Shown: positions 55,454-64,000 of the stretch, piece by piece
Position numbering within the stretch: position 1 is the first letter of the stretch
Layout of the letters: each line of letters starts with the position of its first letter
From: Tenrec ecaudatus
Lineage: Eukaryota; Chordata; Mammalia; Afrosoricida; Tenrecidae
Direction of reading: 5' to 3'
NCBI RefSeq assembly: GCF_050624435.1
Contig: NC_134538.1
Location: 129,872,937 to 129,936,936, forward strand
DNA length: 64,000 nt
Made by a program: the position numbers and the translations under genes
The notes under the pieces: generated by a model
What the model was told of the DNA's origin: nothing
The model's database searches: none
The model's input: the letters and a program-made list of their open reading frames with translations, nothing else

Positions 55454-57041
55454 TCACATAGATATGTTGTTGGAATAGAAATGGAAGAAGAAGGTACAAC
55501 ACAGTCTCAAACAGAACAGGAGATGACTACAAACACTCGATCCATAATTTGTAACTAGCGTTGTAAAGAAACCGGTTCTCGTTGCATCACTGTTAATATG
55601 TTCAATGAATTCCTCTTGTGCAGTCTTAGGAACATCTTCAACTTTGACTGCGAATGGGCGTTTGGTAAGCGCAAATGGGATGTCAGGTAGATTTGGAAAG
55701 TACAATGAAATTTTGTCTGCACGCATGTGCAAATGTTCTTTCACAGAACTTATCATTATAATCCTTTTGTCTGGTTCAATGTCATGTTCCTCAAAGAAAG
55801 CTGATAAGGTAGGCAATATGCAATTTTTATTTTCATGCAGTTTTTTTTTGCCAAAGCTGAAGTTTCATTTGGAATGATTAGATCTTTTCACACACATTGA
55901 GGCAGGTTGCATTTGGTCCTTGCATTGATAAATTTAACTCATTCAAGATGGCAAAGATGTCAAACAAGTAAACAATTTTCTGCAGTTGACTTTTATTGCT
56001 GAAAAGTGCTTCGAACTGCGGTCTTGCTTTCTGAAAAAAACGTTTGAGATCAAACAAAACTCAAAAACATGTATTAAAACTTTCCTCTTGTCAACTACCT
56101 CACACCAGTATGAAATAGCATGGCATTATTTGGCGTATCCAACTTGTTGCACAGTTGTGAAAACAGTCGACTGTTTAAAGTGCTCACCTTTACAAAATTG
56201 ACAGAACTTATGACACTTTTCATTAGTTCTTGTAACTCTTGTGGCAGTGTCTTCATTGCTAATATTTGTTGATGAATCATAGAGTGGGTTCTGATGACAT
56301 TTGGTGACTCATTCAGTAACAAACGTTGAACTCCAGATCGATCCTAGCATAGCTGGAATCTGTGCAAACACCACAAACCTTTTCCCAAGAGATCGTATGC
56401 TCTTTCAGAAATGAACCAACTATGTTGAATTTATCACGTGCAGTAGTTTTCATTTTAAGAGGTTTGCAAAAAAGAAACTCATATTTAAAATCACCATCAT
56501 TAATGTACCTTACATAAACCAATGTCTGAATAGTTTGCAATGTCTGTAGCTTCATCAAGTTTCCTGTAGACATGTCATCCATTCTTCTGCGGACAGTGCT
56601 GTGAGATAAGGAAATTGCACTCAATTCTATAACAAGTCCATCTCCAATCATAACTTGAACAATGTCTTTAGCTGCTGGCAACAGTAAATACTTATCAATG
56701 GTGTGAAGTGTCATATCTCTGGCGATTCTGAGTGCCACCAAATATGAAGCTCCATTGGCTGCTACGTTTTGCTTACAGTACTTGCCACCAGTGTCAAGTC
56801 CGGTTTTCTTGAGTCCATCAGCTTTGCTTCCAAAATAGTTTGTCTCCTTGCCGGCACAGCTCAGATGCTTGCTATCAAAATGACATTTTAGGTTGTTCTG
56901 CTTCATAGATTAGGCTGATAGAACTTCACAACAAATAACACACTGCGGTTTCTCAATTCCTGCTGTAATGATTTAGGTAAAACCACACTGAAAACAATCC
57001 TTATATTTTCTTTTCTTAACGTTCTTCTCTACATGATCCAT
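55454..57041 (-). pseudogene. SPIN (Buster-type hAT) transposase, broken
   Basis: A plausible start is the ATG at 57041. The N-terminal part has a BED-type zinc finger: Cys pair in CVICCEVL and His pair in HFDSKH (about 56875-56945). In-frame stops follow GFT and precede the last codons before MKQNN. The longest open piece (56313-56906) has SYLVALRIARDMTLHTIDKY and EHTISWEKVCGVCTDSSYA. After a frameshift a second piece (56095-56322) has NESPNVIRTHSMIHQQILAM and KTLPQELQELMKSVISS. After a further frameshift 55454-55816 has LSAFFEEHDIEPD and KISLYFPNLPDIPFAL. The usual hATC dimerisation tail is not recognised. Non-functional. Confidence 0.85.
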
Positions 57042-57239
57042 TCTCATGGGATGATTTATTTAATGAAAAAAATATATAACAACAGCTTTAATAAGACAAA
57101 GGATGATACATGGCATAGTTCAGTCACTACATTTCATTAAAGTTTCCTATGATTGTTTTATATTCTCTGTTGTTTTATATACATGTTACTATCACAAGGG
57201 GGCAGTATTCACATCAACCATAGTAGTTGATGATTTTAC

Positions 57240-57365
57240 TTTTATAGAGTAATTGTAATTCATAAAGTGTTGTTTGCCTTCAATACTGCTGCTTTCAACA
57301 CAGTAGCTGATTTTAACGGAGTAGCTGCTTTCAACACAGCAGGCACTTTCTACAGAGTAGCTGTC
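57240..57365. repeat. Diverged short tandem repeats in the SPIN 5' region
   Basis: Units around ctgctttcaacacagtagct recur four times at roughly 20-30 bp spacing (57286, 57308, 57326, 57350) with substitutions. Confidence 0.75.
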
Positions 57366-57406
57366 TCTACACATGTGCAACTGGTCTGCATAAGAGAATT
57401 ATGGCA

Positions 57407-57459
57407 CCAACCCTGTCACATACACCTGTATTTGTACAGGGTGTATGTGACGGGGTTGG
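57407..57459. repeat. Near-perfect hairpin in the SPIN 5' region
   Basis: The arm ccaaccctgtcacatacacc pairs with ggtgtatgtgacggggttgg with a single mismatch, across a loop of about 12 bp. It lies upstream of the transposase start, inside the element. Confidence 0.93.
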
Positions 57460-57527
57460 AGCAATGATGTCTTCATGCCACGTATTCATAGGTGGGTATA
57501 TCTGAATGTGGGTGCACTTGCCTGGAG

Positions 57528-57591
57528 ACAGATAAAGGAGTGGTGTTTCGGTTCCTAAGACAGATAAAGGAGTGGTGCTTCGGTTCCTAAG
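57528..57591. repeat. 32-bp tandem duplication in the SPIN 5' region
   Basis: Two copies of a 32-bp unit, beginning acagataaaggagtggtg and containing ttcggttcctaag, differ at one base (T/C). Confidence 0.95.
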
Positions 57592-57673
57592 ACCATCAGA
57601 AATATGTGTTTTCTGATGGTTTAGGTGGCTCATGTGAAAGGGTCATTCAACCCCCAAAGATGTCACAACCCAC

Positions 57674-57689
57674 AGGTTGAGAACCACTG
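57674..57689 (-). repeat. SPIN terminal inverted repeat, right
   Basis: aggttgagaaccactg, perfect inverse of 54840-54855. It lies on the transposase 5' side. Confidence 0.95.
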
Positions 57690-58085
57690 TTCTAAATAGA
57701 AAGCTTATTTAACAGTGTGACCTGATGGAACAAAATCCAAATGCACTATGAATTGACATTTTAATTAGTTTGGGAAGCTGACGAATATTCAGAAGGAGAT
57801 TTTTCATCAATCAACATTTCACCTTTATTTGAAACAAGAAAACCACTAGTACACTTGAGTTCCCCCCCCCCCCCAAGAGCTGGCCTTGTAAACTGTTTTC
57901 AGCATCACAAGTGTTTCTGCAGTATTTTTCCTAAGCAGGAAGCAAAATTTCAGTCATGCTGTTCTCTTAAATCAGCCGTTGCAAAACAACAACAAAAAAA
58001 TCAGTTCAAATGAAACTGATTTCACAAAAATTATTCACTGTGACCAGAAAGAACCTTCCCAGATGATGCCACTGGGTGAACTAAC
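57690..58085 (-). pseudogene. Mariner transposase remnant, N-terminal part
   Basis: The minus strand gives KFCFLLRKNTAETLVMLKT at about 57895-57955, then a loss at a poly-C run (57862-57874), then FLVSNKGEMLIDEKSPS and LFHQVTLLNKL next to the SPIN flank. The first is the helix-turn-helix start of mariner transposases (FCFLLGKTATETLEMLK). The middle, including the first catalytic Asp, is deleted: the sequence jumps from SRTDEN-like residues to the WILFHQ stretch. Together with 54375-54839 only about 860 bp of an expected 1.3 kb remains. Confidence 0.75.
57862..57874. repeat. Poly-C tract (13 C)
   Basis: Homopolymer run in the mariner remnant; a likely site of length variation. Confidence 0.9.
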
Positions 58086-58107
58086 TCAGAGAAAATTAGT
58101 TGCTTAT

Positions 58108-58735
58108 TTAGTTAATTACTCTGGAGTTGGTTCTGACTTGTATGAAGGTTATATCTAATGGTACAAAACACAGCCAAGTCCCATGCTACCCTCACGATTG
58201 TTATGTTTGAGTTCCTTGTCACAGCCAATATATCAATGTTCTTGGTAGGGGTCTCTATCTTTTTCTGTGACCCTCTACTTTACCAACCATCATATACTTG
58301 CCTTTCAGCTTGTTTGTTCAAAAAAGGATTTATTTGTTCTTCTGGTAATTCACCATACTCTCAGTATTCTTTGACAACACCATAATTGAAATACCTCAAT
58401 TTTTTTTTCAGTCTTTCCCTCTTCCCAATTTTTACAGGTATATGAAGTAACTTAAAATACCATAGGTTGGGCAAATTAGGTCTTAGTCTCATTATGACTT
58501 CTTTGGCCTTTAGCAAGTTAAATAGACCTTGTATAACAACTTTTCCAATGTAAATCATTTTATTTCGTGATTGCTGCTTTTATGAGAGTTGATTGGAAAT
58601 TTAAGTAAAACAAAATCCCTAACAACTTCAGTCTTTTCTCCATATTTCATGTCACTCATTGGTCTAGGTGTGAGGATTTTGGCTTTCTTCATGTTAAGTG
58701 TAATTGATATCAAAAGCTGCTGTCCTTGAATGATC
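58108..58735 (-). mobile_element. RTE-class LINE fragment, antisense
   Basis: ggagttggttctgacttgta, tcacgattgttatgtttgag, atcatatacttgcctttcag, tcaccatactctcagtattc, ttccaatgtaaatcatttta and aacttcagtcttttctccat match the antisense RTE 3' region, with small deletions. Confidence 0.85.
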
Positions 58736-60288
58736 AGAATATGAGGTTTTTGTTTTTTTCTTTTCAGTACTTATGAAGAATTTCCAAGTGATTATCCAAT
58801 TTATAGAAAATAAGAAATAATGAGAGGCAAGGCATGAGGAGAGATAGGATATGAGGATAGATATCGCTATAAAAGTCAGAACCAGGATAATGTGTAGGAT
58901 TATGTCAACAGAGTGAGTTATAGATCACTGTTCATGAACGAATGGCTGTGAGACTTCAGAGAAGTGGAGAATCTTTGTAAATGTCTAGGTCAGGCTCTTT
59001 ATTTAACAGATGAAGACACTGGGGTCTAGAGAGGCTAGTAATTCATATTACAGCATTTGTATTCCTGGACAATCCACAGCTACCATATTCTTTCTTCCAA
59101 GAGTAATTACATTTTCATACCACAGACAAAGATTTATGTAGGGCCTTGAAAAGCACACTTTTAAAATGTGCTATTTGGGAAAATTATTTCTGTTAAGGTA
59201 GCTAATTGGGTACTTAAAGTAGTTAGTATATTTGCATGCTTAATTAACTATAATTTATTTTAAAGTACTTTAATATCAAATTACTGTGGGGTGCATTTTG
59301 AGGCTAAAATTATTCTTTTTAAAAGTTTTTGCTTCTTTTCGTTCCTTTTTCAGTACAAAGGAACCCAAAATTTTATTCCATTAAAGGAAAATCATCAACC
59401 AGAACTAGAAACAGAAAATTTTAAGAAGTACTATGGATAAAATGTTGAAACTAAATAAAAACAGATCATTAAACACCCAATCATGGATTATAAGAAAAAC
59501 AATGCAATCTAACTGAGGATTATTTTCAAATAAAATACCATGATAGCAACAGAATCGTGTGGTGGGAAATGTTGTAAACTAAGTTAGAGTATATAAATTC
59601 TAATACTAAGTTATCACCCTCAAGTTCCTTCCCATTTATTGACTTCAGTATTCTTACCTAGAAAATAGGTTTATGTTGCTACCATTAACTCTAAAATTCA
59701 AGTGTGCCAGATTTGATTCAGTGATAAACAATTCCTAGTGTCCAGATTTATTATTGATAGAAATGGATTTTTATCCAATCAATTCAAAAGACAGAGGTAT
59801 TTATTTCTCGTTTGCAGTAGGAAATACTTATTGTAAAATGTCAACATCTTCCACATGGTTCTAGGGGAAGCAGTTAGGAAGTCTGCGTAGCTGCGGTTAT
59901 TATTCATGAACACATTTACTTTCACAGCTTGAGAGCTAGGGATAGCCAGAATATCGGTTTTTTCTTGTTTAAGAAACAAATTCTGGAAGAAAATGTCCTA
60001 TGCACAGTAGACAATTGCTTATTCTCAGAACCTAAGTGACCCCGAATTACTCTCCTTCTCCCCAGTCTGATTAACAATGCCGTGAATCTGACCAGGTGAG
60101 CTCTTGCCTGCGAAGAGCAGGCTTCTGATTTCTCTTGCTATCCTTCCTCTCTTCCACCAACCCCTCCTCCACAAGACCACACAAGTGATGGCGAATGCGT
60201 ACTTACAAGACTGTGGCAGGCAAATTTTCAGCGACCTGTACTTTCACACACAAAAAAATCCATAATCCTTAGAAATACAAATTTTCAT
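58736..60288. other. No recognised feature
   Basis: About 1.5 kb of AT-rich sequence without assigned element. Confidence 0.45.
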
Positions 60289-60610
60289 TACTTCGATTGG
60301 GGGCTTTTACATCTCTTATCACAATCAATACACTCATCCGTTGTGTCAAACACAGTTGGACATATGTTCCCATTATCATTTTCAAGGCATTTTCTTTCTA
60401 CTTGAGCCCTTGGTATTAGCTCCTCATTTTTCCTTCCCCCTCCCTCATGAACCCTTGATAAGTTATAGATTCTTATTTTCATATCTTACATTGTCCTCTG
60501 TCATCCTTCACCCACTTTTCTGTTGTTCATCCCCCTGGGAGGGGGTTATACGTTGATCCTTGTGATCGATCCCCGCTTTCTCCCCTCCCACATCTACCCC
60601 TTATCCTCCT
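60289..60610 (-). mobile_element. L1 3'-UTR fragment, antisense
   Basis: cttcgattgggggcttttac, atctcttatcacaatcaata, ttttctttctacttgagccc, cctcatgaacccttgataag and cattgatccttgtgatcgat-like blocks follow the antisense L1 3' end. The match fades after about 60610; there is only a short T-rich start. Confidence 0.8.
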
Positions 60611-60903
60611 GGTAGCTCTTTCTTTAGAGTCCTCTCTTACCACTTGCTCCTATGAGTCAATGCTCTATATTTAAATCAATGTAATGGTAAGCTGTATACA
60701 CATGGCCCCTTTGTCTGTCTGATTGTCTTCATGTTTTTTTCACTCTCCCTATTCCTTTTACGACTTGTTTTCTCCCATAACTCCCCATAGTTCCCTTCCT
60801 GACATCTAGGTCAGCTGCTCATAGTGCTGCGAAGGTCAATTTGAAACTACTTAACATTGCTCTGTAATCACATTTTAATGCTCTTTATTGCAGTGTAAAC
60901 TTT

Positions 60904-61403
60904 TGTGGTAGTTATGTAATCTGTTATGAAATTGAGACTATTAAGAGTGAAGGGATGAAGTTTAGCTTGTCTTCAGGTTGCAGCTTGATGGCCTCATTTT
61001 GAGGTGCTAAGTTTATAAATAGCTTTCTGGAGGCAGTACACACACTCACTCCCTGGGAGACATTCCTGCGGACAAGACCCATGGAGCTACGCTAGTGTCC
61101 TGAGCTGGAGGAGCCATGTAGAGACCCCTGCCAGATGCTCACACCGCCACTGGATCCACAAGGCTTTTCACCCACTGGCCTGTGATCTACCTGCATTCAG
61201 TATCATTGCATGCATTTTGTGAATCTGAAGAGGTATTTATTAATTGGTATTGAAACTTTTGCACTAGTATCAGACTAATGGATTTGATCTGGACATGGCT
61301 AGAATGTGTACTGATTGTACAATTTCTCTTTTATATAAAACTCTCTCTTACACACATACAAGTCTCCCAGAATTTTTCTCTCTAGTCTACCCAGACTAAC
61401 ACA
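60904..61403 (+). mobile_element. Solo LTR of an endogenous retrovirus-like element
   Basis: The 500-bp unit starts TG (tgtggtagttatgtaatctg) and ends CA (ctacccagactaacaca). It is flanked by the same five bases, acttt, at 60899-60903 and 61404-61408. A TATA-like tataaat lies at 61014-61020. TG...CA ends plus a 5-bp duplication fit an ERVL/MaLR-type solo LTR. No gag, pol or env sequence is present. The orientation is inferred from the TATA box only. I do not recognise the family. Confidence 0.65.
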
Positions 61404-61579
61404 ACTTTGAATTCAAGAGCAATGTGTTATTCATTAATGTCCCATGCCTACAACACGTTTTCTCTCAGAACAGATCATCTGTAAGTATTTCAATAGATTT
61501 AGCGACTACTTTAGTAATTTGTCACAAGATATAACCATGACTTCTCAAACACAAAATCATTTATGCTAATTCTACAATT

Positions 61580-61700
61580 GGTGTTGTCCTCTTCTCTCCA
61601 TTTGATCCTGACTCATATCGACCTCTCATTTGTTACAGAGCAGAACTGTCCCATAAAGTTTTCTTAAATGTCATCTTTACTTTATAGTTTTCCTGCACCT
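61580..61700 (-). mobile_element. AfroSINE-like fragment, antisense
   Basis: tttgatcctgactcatatcg, ttacagagcagaactgtccc and ataaagttttcttaaatgtc resemble the antisense SINE 3' half. Confidence 0.55.
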
Positions 61701-61749
61701 CTGACAATTCCAAAAGTTCATGACAGCATGAGTGTCATCACATGAATGG

Positions 61750-64000
61750 TTTTCTATGACACTGAATGGCAATGTCAGATCTGACTCATACTCATTCACA
61801 ACAGAAGGAAACACAGCCGTGCCCCGTGCCTTCCTCACAGGGGTTCTTAGGTTTGGACCATCAACACAGCTGACTTGTCAATCCACCTTGTCCAAGGTCT
61901 TCATCCTTTTTTGATACCCTTCTATATTTTTTAATCAAGTATGATATCCTTCTCTAGGGATTGGTGTCTCAATGAAGGTTTTCCCTCCTTGTTTGTAAGG
62001 AGACTCTTTCAAGGATACTCTTCTCAAGGCAGACTTGTTTATTCTGTTAGCAGACCATGGTGTTTTCAATATTCTTCACCAACTCCATAATTCAAAGGCA
62101 TTGGTTCTCTTTTGGTCTTTCTTATTCATGGTCCAACTGTCACATGTCCATGAGGTGATAGAAAGTCCCACAGCTTGGTTCATGTACACCTTCGTCCTCA
62201 AAGTAACATCTCTCCTGTTCAGCACTTTAAAGAGGCATTATGCAGCAGATTTACCCAATGGAAAGCAGTTTTTATCTTTATCTCTTGACTGCTACTTCCA
62301 TGAGCATTGCTTGTAAATTCAAGGAAGGCAAAATCCTTAAAACTTCTTTTACAACAACCTTTTGTTTTTAACAACAATGTCTTTTACAACTTTTCTCCAT
62401 TAATCATTATGTTAACTAATGGTCCACTTGTGAGGATTTGGGTTTACTTCACATTGAGTTGGAATTCACACTGAAGGCTCCACTCCTTGTCCTTTATCAG
62501 CAAATTCCTCAAGTTGTCCTCACTCTCAGCAAGGTAGGTGTGTTGTAGGCTTATCACAGGTTGTTAATAAATCTTCCTCTGATCTTCATGGCATGTTCTT
62601 TTTCATATAACTCAGCTTCTTTGATTATTTTCTTAGCATAAAAATTTAATATGTATGGTGAATGGATACAACCCTAATGCACACCTTTTCTGATTTTAAA
62701 CGAGGCAGTATCCGTTGTTCTGTTTATACAACTGTCTCTTGATCTATATACAAGTTCCTCATGAATGCAGTGGAATGTTTTGAGATTCCCATTCTTCTCA
62801 AGGCTGTCCATAGTCTGTTCTGATCCACACAATTTGAATGCCTTAGAATAGTTGATGAAACACAAATCAACGTCTATCTGGTATTCTCTGCTTTCAGCCA
62901 AGATACACCTTATGTCAACATGATGTCCTTTGTTCCATATATTTTTCTGAATCTTGCCTAAACCTTTAATAACTCCCTGTCAATATACTGCTACAACTAT
63001 TTTGTGTGATCTTCAGCAAATATTTACTTGCTTATGATAAAAATGACATTGTTCTATAATGTGTACATTCTGTTGTATTATATTTCTTTGGACTGGTTAC
63101 AAATATGGATCTCTTCCCCAAGTAGCTGTCTTCCAAATTCCTTGGCATAGATGAGTGAGTACTTCTAGGGCTTTATCAGCTTTTTGAAACATTTCAATTG
63201 GTATCCTATCAATTTCTGCAGCCCTGATTTTGGTTAATGTTTTCAATGTAACTAAAACTTTTTTCTTCAGGACCACTGGGTCTTTCTCATATACTACCCC
63301 TTGAAACATATGAATGTCAACTAGTTATTTTTGGTTCAATGGCTCTGTGTATTATTTTCATGTTACTTTAATGCTTCATACATCATTCAATATTTGTCCC
63401 ACAGAACCTTTCAACATTGCAAATCAAGACTTGAAGTTTTTCTTGAGGTCTTTCAATGTCAGGTATGCTGAGCAAGGTTTCCTTTTCGTTTTCTAATTCT
63501 AGATCTTGGGACATTTAATTATAATATTCCACTTGATCTTCTGGAGCTGCCCTTTGAAATTTTCTGTTGAGATCTTTGAATTTACCATCTCCTTGATTTC
63601 CCTTAACTACTCTATGCTGACGTGCAACTTTCACTCTCTTCTGATATCCACACTGATATTCTCTTTCTTTGATAGCCTTTGCTTTCTTTATGTATGAAGT
63701 TTTTAATGTATTCTCACAGTTCTTTATGTCTTATGTCATGAGTGTTCAGAGCATCAACTCTGTTCTTGAAATGTCCTCAAAATCCAGGTGGGATAGACCC
63801 AGGTGGTATTTTGGTTCTCATGGAATTGTTTTAATTTTCTTCAGTTTCAATCTATACTTACATGAGCACTCAATGGTCTACTCTGCAGTCAGCCTTGGCC
63901 TGTCCATAGCTTCTAATATTGAATATCTCCATCATTTTTCCATAGATGAAGTCAATTTGATTTTTGTGTATTCCATCAGAAGAAATCCATGTGTATAGTT
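61750..64000 (-). pseudogene. RTE-class LINE, antisense, long copy running off the window
   Basis: Longest RTE copy in the window. From left to right on the + strand it goes from the family 3' end into ORF2. On the minus strand 62674-62901 gives LCFINYSKAF and FHCIHEELVYRSRD (reverse-transcriptase DFRKAFD and LLRNLYAGQEA blocks), 63097-63309 gives AAEIDRIPIEMFQKAD and LTHLCQGIWKT (linker and palm region), and 63780-64000 the endonuclease end (NQIDFIYG-like codons). Stops and frameshifts are frequent, so it is inactive. The YADD motif is not preserved. The 5' end lies beyond position 64000. Confidence 0.88.

Larger units (their letters stand above)
54840..57689 (-). mobile_element. SPIN-type hAT DNA transposon, full length
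   Basis: Both ends carry the 16-bp inverted terminal repeat cagtggttctcaacct (54840-54855 and, inverted, 57674-57689). The flanks are ctctaaat (54832-54839) and ttctaaat (57690-57697), an 8-bp target duplication with one mismatch, as expected for hAT elements. The subterminal sequences (cctcatgttgtggaaccata, ttttgttgctacttcataac; other end gtgaaagggtcattcaaccc) are those I know from the SPIN/URR1 group. Length is 2850 bp, and the centre carries a broken Buster-like transposase on the minus strand. The element was inserted into a mariner. Confidence 0.9.

Overview
The window looks like intergenic or deep intronic DNA from a placental mammal of the Afrotheria, most likely a tenrec-like species. 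Three observations support this. Many degraded tRNA-derived SINEs of the AfroSINE type are scattered on both strands. RTE-class (BovB/RTE1-like) LINE fragments are abundant. A nearly full-length hAT element of the SPIN type is present; as I recall, among early sequenced afrotherians SPIN was reported in the tenrec. The species name is an inference. I recognise no host protein-coding exon, rRNA, stand-alone tRNA or CRISPR array, and every coding trace I can identify belongs to a mobile element and is broken.

Layout. 0-20 kb: old SINEs, RTE fragments, L1 3'-UTR pieces (4.96-5.95 kb antisense; 8.91-9.99 kb a composite with inverted 5' part and doubled 3' end) and a long stretch (10-13.9 kb) where I recognise nothing. 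20-25 kb: an RTE copy split by an L1 3'-end insertion with clear target-site duplication, then an L1 with inverted 5' part. 27.8-29.9 kb: RTE fragments in both orientations with an internal minisatellite. 31.2-38.2 kb: one essentially end-to-end L1 on the + strand with a 12-bp target-site duplication, a 5' UTR with two 158-bp monomers, a truncated ORF1, a broken ORF2 and a very long (about 2.2 kb) 3' UTR. 38.9-43.6 kb: an antisense L1 3' UTR and an isolated ORF2 fragment. 46-51 kb: an older LINE-like tail, an RTE copy and another L1 with doubled 3' end. 54-58.8 kb: a nest in which a SPIN-type hAT transposon (54840-57689, 16-bp matching terminal repeats, near-perfect 8-bp target duplication) sits inside an internally deleted mariner, flanked by RTE fragments. 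60.3-64 kb: L1 3'-UTR piece, a solo LTR (60904-61403) with 5-bp duplications and a long antisense RTE copy running off the window end.

How the parts relate. The L1 family supplies the machinery and its long 3' UTR is the source of most L1 pieces here. Three L1-derived insertions share one architecture: the L1 3' terminus, an A-rich linker, then a second copy of the last about 110 bp and a final A-rich tail. Target-site duplications at two of the loci show that this double end moved as one unit, which suggests an L1 subfamily or L1-parasitic short element with a duplicated 3' terminus. This and the SPIN-in-mariner nest are the most interesting items. Family names come from my recognition of sequence patterns; no database search was run.
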